Source of the DNA: Pegea sp. RAD2-039
Lineage: Eukaryota > Chordata > Thaliacea > Salpida > Salpidae
NCBI GenBank assembly: GCA_034620365.1
Contig: JAQGEQ010000071.1
Coordinates: 3,596,001-3,660,000, forward strand
Direction of reading: 5' to 3'
Length of the DNA stretch: 64,000 nucleotides
The notes under the pieces are model-generated. The model was not told the origin of the DNA. It made no database searches and worked only from the letters and a program-made list of their open reading frames with translations. The translations under genes and the position numbers were made by a program. This document shows, piece after piece, positions 1 through 9,502 of this stretch. Position 1 is the first letter of the stretch, and every line of letters starts with the position of its first letter.

Positions 1-3000
1 TTGCGACGTCATCAAAAGCAATTCGAAGAGCTGCGAGAAGGTTGCTGCTTCCAGTGCTTTGAAGATCTGTATAAATTTGATGACGTCGTTTCGTTGATGA
101 CGTCATAAACGCGGTAAGTTACTCTTGAGCCAATGAGATGCTTCGGCAAGTGACTCCGGTGTGACGTCACAAAGACGCGGTTTCCAAGCAACAGAATGTG
201 ATTGGATGCTGATGAGATTGAATTGTCGTTTTGTTCGGACTTGCTCCTGAAAGATACAAATCAGAAGAAGATCAGAAGAAGATTAGAAGAAGATCAGAAG
301 AAGATTAGAAGAAGATCAGAAGAAAATCAGAAGAAGATCAGAAGAAGATCAGAAGAAGATCAGAAGAAGATCAGAAGAAGATCAGAAGAAGATCAGAAGA
401 AGATCAGAAGAAGATCAGAAGAAGATCAGAAGAAGATCAGAAGAAGATCAGAAGAAGATCAGAAGAAGATCAGAAGAAGATCAGAAGAAGATCAGAAGAA
501 GATCAGAAGAAGATCAGAAGAAGATCAGAAGAAGATCAGAAGAAGATCAGAAGAAGATCAGAAGAAGATCAGAAGAAGATCAGAGGAAGATCAGAAGAAG
601 ATCAGAAGAAGATCAGAAGAAGATCAGAAGAAGATCAGAAGAAGATCAGAAGAAGATCAGAAGAAGATCAGAAGAAGATCAGAAGAAGATCAGAAGAAGA
701 TCAGAAGAAGATCAGAAGAAGATCAGAAGAAGATCAGAAGAAGATCAGAAGAAGATCAGAAGAAGATCAGAAGAAGATCAGAAGAAGATCAGAAGAAGAT
801 CAGAAGAAGATCAGAAGAAGATCAGAAGAAGATCAGAAGAAGATCAGAGGAAGATCAGAAGAAGATCAGAAGAAGATCAGAAGAAGATCAGAAGAAGATC
901 AGAAGAAGATCAGAAGAAGATCAGAAGAAGATCAGAGGAAGATCAGAAGAAGATCAGAAGAAGATCAGAAGAAGATCAGAAGAAGATCAGAAGAAGATCA
1001 GAAGAAGATCAGAAGAAGATCAGAAGAAGATCAGAAGAAGATCAGAAGAAGATCAGAAGAAGATCAGAAGAAGATCAGAAGAAGATCAGAAGAAGATCAG
1101 AAGAAGATCAGAAGAAGATCAGAAGAAGATCAGAAGAAGATCAGAAGAAGATTACTTGAAGGAGCTGAATCAGCCATTCTTTAACTTCTGAAAGTTTATT
1201 TTTCATCGAACGCGATGCATCGATAATTATGCAAATTCGATCTTCTAAAACGCTCCCAAAAACTTCTCGACTTCCTTGACGTAACCAATGCAATCTACAC
1301 GATGACGTCAGATACTATAAACGTCGATGACATCTTCACCTTCTACGAATGACGTCAAGCGCTATTCTCATCCGATCTTCATAGCTACGTAGCAACGCAG
1401 ATGTAACGTAGACATGAAAAACGCGATTATTCAAGTGCGCATGCGCAAAGCGATCACAATACTTCGCGTTGATCAACTTTCGGACTGAATCCTGAAATAT
1501 TCAATTTTACTTCCAGAAATTCCTTTTTCGCTTTTCACCGCGTCAGTTTGGTTCCAGTTCAGTGATTTCTGTTTGACGTCAACGACGCCATCGGAATGCG
1601 GAAAGCTGCAATTAGCGAGGATTTGAAAAGCGCGAAGTCCAAGACGCTTTAATCCATGACGTAATAACCATTGACGCGATGTCATCACGTGTTCGTTTCG
1701 CAACTTCTCATTCGTCGATATATTCACTTCGCCTAAAATCGACTATGACGTCATCATCTTGTAAAATTCTTACTGACAATGTTTCATAGATGGGAAATTC
1801 CCGATAATGATGTCAACGTCGTCGAGGTTTCTTCTACATCTGTCTAATTCCTTCCATATCAAGTAAACGTCGTCACGGACGCCATTACCGGTTGCTAAGA
1901 ACTCTTCTTCATCTCTTAGCAACGAAAACGAATGAAATCTGCATCGTAACTTGATGACGTCATCATTTATGTTGTCATAGCAACCAACCTGCCACCAGTA
2001 TGCAGCGCCAACTGGCGAAGAAATGTGATCGTTGAATCGCATGTTACATCGAAACTGATCGTGTTCACGTGACAAGGTGATGACGTCAGTTTATGACGTA
2101 GAATCTCCTGATAGAAGCGACAGGCGTCGCCCGCGTTTATCAAATAAATCGCATCAATCTGACAAATAAAAATCACAATTTCGACTTAGTTCGATAAAAC
2201 CATAGAATCAGCCAAGTTATGTTTATTCAACTATTCGACTTAAGACTTCTGACGTAAGCAGTGATGATGTCATTGTACGCGAGAAGTATTTACGTAAATG
2301 AGTCTATTCACGTGACAAGAATGGTAATATATGCAGATTGTTTTTATACTCGTAATTTTGTTTAAACTTTTAGTTTGTGGTGTTTTTTCAACATTATCAA
2401 TTTTACGTCAGAAAATCTCACCGATGAATCGTTTAGAGCGAGAAGAACAGATTCGATACAACTCGATTCATCTAATTGAGCTTCTTGCTCTAATCCCAAA
2501 ATCCAGTCTGTAGCATCTTTGATAGATTCACAAGTAACTGGGGCGGCTTGGTTTTGCCACATAACCACCTGTGCTTGAACTCTGTAAGGTCATCAAATCA
2601 ATGTTGTCATGGAAACCGGGAAGCAACCAACTTGATAAGATTGAAACGAGCAATTTGAGAGACTTGCTCTTGAAGAAAACTGATTATAGCTTGTTGATAA
2701 AGCTCGAAACTTGACGATGGAGATAAATTCAACACCAAACAAATGGCGCGTTCCTAAGCCAATCAGATTTCAGCTTTAATTTTCAACTAACAAATTCTTA
2801 CTTCAATAACTCCAAAAAGTTGTCGACTCCCGGATGTTAACCATCGAAGTCTTTGTTTGTAAAGATCTTCCGATCGTAAAAGATTTTCACGGATTTGTAA
2901 AAGAGTACGTCTTTCCACGGTGATCTTTTGGAAGAAGATTTTAAGAAGATTTAAAGAGTTTTAGGAGAGAGTTACGTTGTAATAGCTTCCATCTCTACTT

Positions 3001-3358
3001 TGAAATCTTTTGAAAAGTTTTTCTCCGTAATTTGAAGTCACTGGTTTTTCCAACAAACCAACAAATTCTGAACAAAATTGTTATTTGAGGCATCTAAGAA
3101 AACATTTTTAACCTGAACTTTGTTTGAAGCCAATTTGTGAGAGAATTTGACTCATCTTAAGTCGATTTCGCGCCAATCCGTTTGTTTTCAACCACTTGGT
3201 GGCGCTCATTAGCACTTCCGCTTCTTGCGACTTCATCATCGTCTTCTGTGACGTCATCATCGGTTTCTCGGTCGCTTCATCTGAAGTTAAATTGAAGATA
3301 AGAAATTGATGAAGATTGTTGTGAAGATTCAACCTTGTGATGATCTGAGTTGAATCAT
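1..3358 (-). CDS. VWA3B-like: VWA3A/VWA3B-like protein with two von Willebrand A domains (3' end cut by window)
   Basis: Multi-exon minus-strand gene. A start codon at 3358 opens an exon spliced to one containing WLKTNGL and SQILSQIGFK, the N-terminal motif of VWA3 proteins. Later exons give RLRWLTSGSRQLFGVIE leading into a first VWA domain, with FNLI, then AIYLI and LALHTGGRFHSFS. A second WLLRHGLKRLGL motif with DGVVDV follows near 1720-1590. The second VWA domain has RRRLHWLRQGSREVFGSVLE and a MIDAS-like IDASRSM in exon 1156-1294. After a 909-bp repeat-filled intron (247-1155) come exon 123-246 (QFNLISIQ) and exon 1-66 (STGSSNLLAALRIAF), where the window ends. The match to VWA3 is strong; A versus B paralogue is unsure. 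VWA3 proteins are linked to cilia and flagella, which fits the ciliary gene just upstream. Some middle exon ends are approximate. Confidence 0.88.
247..1155 (-). repeat. 11-bp tandem minisatellite filling a VWA3 intron
   Basis: About 80 nearly perfect copies of the plus-strand unit agaagaagatc run from about 252 to 1150. On the minus strand they occupy the intron between the exon ending CTTCAA at 1156 and the exon starting GAGCAAG at 246; donor gtaatc and acceptor atctttcag are intact. Interruptions such as cagaggaag recur at several places, which suggests block duplication. Since 11 is not a multiple of 3, three units make an 11-residue period, so an uninterrupted plus-strand reading frame of 329 codons appears by chance. 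Confidence 0.95.
2225..2325 (-). repeat. Dispersed repeat family B, copy 1 (inverted)
   Basis: Read on the minus strand, this stretch carries gtcacgtgaatagactcatt, cttctcgcgtacaatgacat and catcactgcttacgtcag in order. The same series is found at 19390-19495 and 21257-21345 on the plus strand. It lies in an intron of the VWA3-like gene. Confidence 0.8.
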
Positions 3359-3559
3359 CGAAAGTTTGATTCGTACTTTCGACTAAAATGGCGTTTTTAT
3401 GAAATGACTTTAACTAAAAATATCGTGAAAAAATCTTAAATTTAAATTAGATTCGAAAAACTTTATTGAATCCTAAAAATCAAACTTTAACGATTTCTTA
3501 TTTCAATTAGTTTTCAAATAACAACAAACGAATAAAAACAAGTTTTTTTTTTATTTTTC

Positions 3560-5392
3560 TCAGACGGCAACACTATCTTTCGCAACATTAAGTTTCTTTT
3601 TAAAACTTCGAATATTTAGTGATACTTCCGCATGTCGCCTTTTTAGCATCTCGACTTGATGACGTAGATCTTCTCTTAAATTAAACTCATCACCATAATC
3701 TTGAAGTAAATCATTGAATCCCAACAATCCAGACTCACGAACTAACTTTCTATTGTCAACCCGTAACGAGTCACGTGCTCGCTTCGTGCGCGAGATGACG
3801 TCACGCTTAGCTTTGACTTTTTCTTCAACAAGTGATAATTGACGTTTCTGAACGTCATTCTCTTTTTGAGTGAAATTGAGCTTCTCTTTAAGATGAGTAA
3901 GAATTTGAACAGTATCTGTGATCTTCTTCCTCAACTTCATCAACTCTTCGTTCCTCTCTTCGATCTTCTCTCCATAAGTTTGATTCTCAATCTTCAACTG
4001 CTCAAAATCAATCAAATGAAGTCCTTCCGCGAGAAGCTCTTTTTCGCGTAATCGCTTTTCTAACTTCTGCACATGATATCTCAACTTCACATTCTCCAAT
4101 CGAATTTCAGAAACTTCTTTTGACTTCCGTTCATCGTTTTCATTCATCGTTGTGACGTCATCAACGCTTAATCGGCGTCCAGAACGACTAAACACAGCTC
4201 TTATAGCAACTGACTTTCGGCGTTCATTAACACGTGACATCTCGCGTTCGCCTTCTAATTCCTTCTCGAGTTTTTTCTCTTTTAAATCCATTACCTGCTT
4301 CTCGATGAGTTCATCCTCCAATCGTAGTTGCATCTCCATACTGTTTAGCAACGCAAGCGTTTTTATGTATCTATGTTCCTGATCTTCTAAAGACCTCTCT
4401 GCTTCGATAGCGGCATCATCTGTGCGACGTTTTCGTAAATATTCCGCGATTTTATGTTGAGCTGTCGCATTTCGCGCCGCGAGAACTTCTCTCTCTGCTA
4501 CCGCATAGTGGTAACTTCTGATTAGTTCTTCCCGATCATATTTCAATTTGAGTATGACGTCATTGGTCGATGGATCGCCGCTCACGCTTTTATTACCGTC
4601 AGTTGCTTCAACTTTGATGACGTCATTATCTCCAGCTAAACTTTCAGATTTATATTCTTCTAGTTCCTCTTCAATTTGCTCGATTTTTTCATCAGCTTCT
4701 TTTAAATCTTCAACAAGTTCTTTTTCTTCATTATCAGCTTCTTTTTCTTCGTCTTTAAAAATTTCATCTTGTTTTTCATTAATTTCTTCTTGTATATTAT
4801 TGTTATCTTTTTGTTTTGGGGCATGAACTTGTTCTTCTTGGGTTTCTGCATTTTCTTCTTGTTTTTCTGCATTTTCTTCTTGTCCTTCTACAATTTCTTT
4901 TTGTTTTTCTGCAATTTCTTCTTGTCCTTTTACAATTTCTTCTTGTTTTTCTGCAATTTCTTCTTGTTTTTCTGCAATTTCTTCTTGTCCTTTTACAATT
5001 TCTTCTTGTTTTTCTGCAATTTCTTCTTGTCCTTTTACAATTTCTTCTTGTTTTTCTGCAATTTCTTCTTGTTTTTCTAAATTTTCTTCTTGTTTTTCAT
5101 CAAGATTTTCAATTTCTTTCTTTTCTATATCACTATTACTTTCATTTGATTGTTCATTTACTTCTTTATTATTTTCTTCAACTGAATTTACTTCAGTTAC
5201 TTTTTCATTTTCAACTGAGTCAACTATATCTTCAGTTTTTTTACTTTCATTTTCAGTGATTTCTGTTTCAATTAACTCTGATAAGTTTTCTGTATCATTC
5301 ATATTATTACTTAAAATACTAATATCTTTTTCTGTCTCAGTTTGGTTAACTGGGCTTTCAACTCTACTTTCAAAACTTTTAGTTTCTTCCAT
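3560..5392 (-). CDS. CCDC96: CCDC96 / CFAP184 ciliary coiled-coil protein
   Basis: Intronless 610-residue protein. The first 250 residues are very acidic (Glu, Gln, Lys), with short EKQEE-type repeats at roughly residues 105-185. The rest is long coiled coil. The C-terminal ~180 residues are typical of the CCDC96 family (DUF4201-type domain), with EGLHLIDFEQLKIENQ, KIEERNEEL, LRKKI and a final HQVEMLKRRHAEV segment. CCDC96 works with CCDC113 in ciliary axonemes and basal bodies. The ATG at 5392 lies 18 nt after a possible acceptor (gttttgtag). The VWA3-like gene starts 202 bp downstream on the same strand, making a ciliary tandem. A minus-strand AATAAA lies just past the stop. Confidence 0.92.
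   Translation of the reverse strand: MEETKSFESRVESPVNQTETEKDISILSNNMNDTENLSELIETEITENESKKTEDIVDSVENEKVTEVNSVEENNKEVNEQSNESNSDIEKKEIENLDEKQEENLEKQEEIAEKQEEIVKGQEEIAEKQEEIVKGQEEIAEKQEEIAEKQEEIVKGQEEIAEKQKEIVEGQEENAEKQEENAETQEEQVHAPKQKDNNNIQEEINEKQDEIFKDEEKEADNEEKELVEDLKEADEKIEQIEEELEEYKSESLAGDNDVIKVEATDGNKSVSGDPSTNDVILKLKYDREELIRSYHYAVAEREVLAARNATAQHKIAEYLRKRRTDDAAIEAERSLEDQEHRYIKTLALLNSMEMQLRLEDELIEKQVMDLKEKKLEKELEGEREMSRVNERRKSVAIRAVFSRSGRRLSVDDVTTMNENDERKSKEVSEIRLENVKLRYHVQKLEKRLREKELLAEGLHLIDFEQLKIENQTYGEKIEERNEELMKLRKKITDTVQILTHLKEKLNFTQKENDVQKRQLSLVEEKVKAKRDVISRTKRARDSLRVDNRKLVRESGLLGFNDLLQDYGDEFNLREDLRHQVEMLKRRHAEVSLNIRSFKKKLNVAKDSVAV
4840..5100 (-). repeat. Coding short tandem repeat (EKQEEI / KGQEEI)
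   Basis: Imperfect units of about 21 bp encode heptads such as EKQEEIV, KGQEEIA and EKQEENA within the acidic N-terminal part of the CCDC96-like protein. The seven-residue period matches coiled-coil geometry. The antisense frames stay open here only because the unit is a multiple of three. Confidence 0.85.
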
Positions 5393-6019
5393 TTTGCTTT
5401 TATACTTTTTCTACAAAACTTTTATCTAATTTTTAAGTTCGAAAAATTTGGTGAGGTCACAACTAGCCTTTGTTTGCTTGTTGTTACCTACCAACGCCAA
5501 CAGAGGGCGTAATTTCTCTAATAATTTAAGTAATTTTGTAAACAGGACTAAAATGGCTGAATTTTTTTATACTCTGAAACATTTTAACAAAAAATATTTC
5601 TTATCAACTAATTTTGTAGAAATGTCAAAGTAAACGATTTTAGTTTATTCTCTTTTTCAATAAAAAATTTATTCTAATCAAGCACTTAAACTATCATTTT
5701 CTACAAGATTTTAAATTGTAGGTTTACTCAGATATATTGAGATACTTTAACGAAAAGCAAAATATTCTTCTCAGCCCTCTAATTCATGATAATTATGTTC
5801 AGTTACTCATTTATTTTATCAAATTTAGTATTTATAATTTGTCGGTGGGTTTACTATAAAAATTTTTTTAATGTTTTTATTTAGTTTAATAAATTTCTAG
5901 TTTGATTTCAAATTAAATTAAAAAGATTTTATTATTCAATTCAAGCAAAAAAAAACTAACAGAAACAAAAAGATGGAAAAATAAATCTGTAAAAATAAGA
6001 TAGAAAAGAAGTGGAATTA
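5393..6019. other. Intergenic spacer between polymerase eta and CCDC96
   Basis: AT-rich, with no coding signal that I trust. The part next to 5393 should hold the CCDC96 promoter; the part near 6019 holds the polymerase eta 3' UTR. Confidence 0.6.
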
Positions 6020-9000
6020 TTATTTGTTAGAAAAAGTTGTTTTCTGTGATTTTTCATTCCGAACTTTTTGAGCTTCGATCGCTTTGATAATTGCTTTTGA
6101 GGCTTCTGCTCTTTCTCGACGGTAACCGAAAGGAAAAAGTCCTGAAAACCAAAATCTGATGATTTGTAAGATCTTCATCAGATACAGACCTTTATTATTG
6201 ATATTTTGAGATGATGAAGATTGGAAATTTGGTTCAATGCCAGGAGCTAGAAACTTATCAATCGTGTTGTTCTTTTTCACATCTTTTGACTTTTGATTCG
6301 AAGATTCTAATCCAAAAGCAACTTTCAACTAAAATAAATCAGAATCAATTTTGAAGAAGGAATTTGATGGAAGTAAACCTCGTGTTGTATTGAGAGTGGT
6401 AGTGATTGAAAAACTGACATGTCAATCTCATCTTTGCGTATCAAAGGTGCTTCGTAATTCTGTGATGTGATTGGCTATAATATCAAACACGTGACTACAA
6501 ACCTAACCTTAGTAGATAGTGGTTTGTGAGTCGCTGATTGGATAACTTCAGTTTCAGTTTTGACTTCTTTAAAATAATTTCAGTAAAAATTTAAAAGAAA
6601 AAGAAAAGAAAATGAAACCTTTTAGTGGTTGTGGATTTATTCCAAGTTCGAGTTTCTTCTGCTGGAAAAAAGGAACTTTTTTCTTATCTGGGTTTATAGG
6701 GGAAGATTTGAAGAAAGGTGAGCTTTTAACTACTCGTGTTGTCGAAGAATCTTGAAGAGGAGTAATCAGATCTAGTTTTATAATCTCTTCTTTTTCATGT
6801 GATGATTTGATTGGTTCATTTTTTGGTTTGTATGCAAATTTAGAGAAGATATCTTTTCCAGTATTTAGTTTTGTATTAGATGATGAAGATTGGAGTAAAA
6901 GTTGTTTTGGCGAAAGTTTTGAACCCACAAAAGAATCCAGGGATGATATTTTACGTTTTTCACCTCTCATTGAAGCAGGCGACAAATTTAATTCATTTTT
7001 TTCAATTTGTTCTGAAATAATGACAAATGATAAATTTATGGAAACAAATATTTGAGGTAGACCTCTAATAATTGACGAACTGACGGCAAATTTGTTGATA
7101 GAATTTCTCTTTCTACTTGTTACTGTATCATCACCTAAATACAATATTTCAAAAGATTCAAATCATCACTCATTTAGATACTCACCATTTAAAGATCGCA
7201 AATTTTTCACAGATAATCCCATCATCGTGATTGGTGGATTCCTAAAATCATAAACAATCCTAATTTGCATATCTCACTTTAAACTCACCAGATGTCTTCA
7301 CTTCTATCTCTGGATTCATTCAATTGTTCGAGGGTTGTCATGGAATTTGTGGTGATTTCATCGACGTCGTAGTTACTCAAGGGTGAAACTCTCGATATAT
7401 GTCGACCTTTGACCCCTACGTTGATAGTGACGCCACTAGCTAATCGATTGTTCTGAGAATTGAAAAAGAATTTGAATTTTATTAGTGATTAGTAAATTAG
7501 TGTTTATTCACAGGTTCAATTTTACCTCTAATAAATTTGGAAATTAGAAAAACAGTTTTAAGAATTATCATTTAATTAGGAGAAAGAAGCAGGCGAGTCC
7601 TCAGCACCTTCAACCACCAAACACATGATTTGTTTGTAAGACAAGTTATTGTTGACTTGGTGTTGTTGGTCGAGGAGTTTTTACAAGTCAAGGTGCTAAA
7701 TAGATTTAAAATCTTGACTTTAGAAACTTTTTAAACTTAGTTTTGAACAATTATTAAAGATGATGACTCGCTTTCACCACTAGGGGTTGCTAGTGAGTAT
7801 TCAACAAACGTTGCTACTAACCAAGTCTCTCTCTTTCACTAATCTTTCGACTAACTCTTTTGCCAGTTGTTTCATCCAATGATTTACTTTACTTCTAGTA
7901 TTCAGAGCGTTATTTCCAGTAAAGTTTTTACTACAACCAATCGATTCAGCTAAATGTCGTTCTTTCACAACCTCATGGTCAATACCTCTACAAACTTCAT
8001 TTAACCAAATTCTAAAATAACAAAAACTTTAAAAATATCAACAAATATCAACAAAAGCTTACCCTGTCTTATGACCAAACTTTTCAATTAAAATCTCTCT
8101 TGAAATATCAGATAATTCTCCAATAAATTGAATTCCAAACAATTCTGTTAAAGATTTTCCCAACTTTCCACCAAGGTTTCGACTGAGATATAAAATTCTC
8201 TTGAAAATAAGTTTTGAAATAACTAAATATCAATTGAACTAACATCTTGGATATCTTGATAGTTTTAAAGAAGTCTGCTACACTGGTCATAGGTAAGATA
8301 GTTTGCTTATTAGGTTTATTTATGCCACAGGCAAGTTTTGCAAGCATCTACAGAAGAAGAAGTTACATTAAGAGGTGATTCTGACTTCAAATCTACTTTA
8401 TTATGAGAGATGCCAGCTGAACATCTGAAAGTGGTTTGTTCAAAAACTGATTTTCTCATTTCTTCAGCAAGTTTTGCTCCAATTATAAGTCTCAAGTTGA
8501 ATTGAGAAGCTTCTGATTTAGCAACATCCATAAACTCTAACAAACCAGATGATCTAAGATCTGTGATAAGATTTAATACAAGTTTGAATGAGCTTCTCTC
8601 AAACCTGGATGTTCTTTATCAAGTGGATAGCCAACTATATGAGTATTAGGTAACTGTTCTTGATCTGGTAAAAAATCTGAAACTCTAAAATTAAATCTTA
8701 AAATTTGATCAAAACTTCACATTTGTAAGCTTACGAAGTAGATTTTTGAATTATGTCATCAACTACATCAGTAAAGTCAATATAAGCTTCATCTATACTT
8801 GCTCTTTCTACTAACCCTCCAAATTGTAACAAGACTTTTATCACCTCTGCAGATGCATCTCTGTATCTGAAAAATGAATTTGTTGCTGAACATTAATTTC
8901 AACGACATCAAAAGTTAAATGAAAATAAGTATAATAAATTAAAATATAGTTAAAATACAGTTAAAAAAGTCAGTTGGGTTGATTCTGCTTCTAGCACCTT

Positions 9001-9502
9001 GACTTGTAAAAACTCCTCAACTAACATTGGACATTATAAAAGATATACTTAAATATCAAGTTATATTTTCTTTAAAATGTAAATTTTTGAATTTATTGTC
9101 ACCTTGTTAAATCAGCTTTTCCATTAGCAGTTGGAACTCTACAAAGATGAATTTCTGGGCATTTTAATTTAGCATCATCACCTCTCATATTTCTTGTTAC
9201 TCCTACTGATCTAGCTTCATAACCAACAGCAATTATTCTGTGAAAATAAAAAACTTATATATTATATAAATTTTAGAGATGTTTTGGGATTTTACAATAT
9301 TTAATTTAGTTTTAAACCAAAACATTTAACTTTCAAGTTAATCACAGAAGAAGTGATTAGTTTACCCTCCTCCTTTCCAATCATTATATTGGACAACTGC
9401 ACATGGCTTTCCTTGTATCATAGGATTCATTCTTTGTTCCACTTGTACATAAAAACAATCCATATCTACCAGCACAACTACCCTACTTTTAGCTTCACTC
9501 AT
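6020..9502 (-). CDS. POLH: DNA polymerase eta (Y-family translesion polymerase)
   Basis: Multi-exon gene for the polymerase that copies past UV cyclobutane dimers. Exon 9366-9502 encodes the palm start with catalytic VDMDCF, then PCAVVQYNDWKGGG. The next exon has IIAVGYEARSVGVTRNM, and the one after has ERASIDEAYIDFTD with the catalytic Asp-Glu pair. Later exons read CSAGISHNK, LAKLACGINKPNKQT, LGGKLG, CRGIDHE and IGCSKNF (thumb), then the little finger ending NPPITMMGLSVKNL. All fit eta, not iota or kappa. The tail has PCNA-box-like SSLDSFV and NTIDKFLAP, and two paired-Phe motifs (SSPFFKSS, VPFFQQKK) like REV1-interacting regions. Exon 6379-6459 encodes DMSVFQSLPLSIQHE, a ubiquitin-binding UBM motif. 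No C-terminal UBZ zinc finger is visible. Stop at 6020. Confidence 0.93.
7584..7700 (+). repeat. Dispersed foldback repeat family A, copy 1
   Basis: Contains gcgagtcctcagcacctt, caaccaccaaacacatgatt and ttacaagtcaaggtgcta. The two ends are complementary (agcacctt/aaggtgct; caaccaccaa/ttggtgttgttgg), so the single strand can fold back. It lies in an intron of polymerase eta. Relatives are at 8974-9030, 29084-29130, 49117-49215 and perhaps 49340-49440. Confidence 0.8.
8974..9030 (-). repeat. Family A repeat, copy 2 (inverted fragment)
   Basis: The stretch tagcaccttgacttgtaaaa followed by actcctcaac is the reverse complement of the right half of copy 1. It lies in another intron of the same polymerase eta gene. 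Confidence 0.75.

Noticed and set aside
202..1191. Plus-strand 329-codon open frame rich in Lys, Arg, Glu, Ser (11-residue repeat)
   Set aside because: It is the antisense of an intron made of an 11-bp minisatellite; the flanking minus-strand exons of a VWA domain join cleanly across it.
4769..5259. Plus-strand Phe/Leu-rich frames opposite CCDC96
   Set aside because: Antisense shadows of the Glu/Gln/Lys-rich coding repeat.
5448..5633. Plus-strand 61-codon frame upstream of CCDC96
   Set aside because: No similarity or splice context; length is expected by chance.
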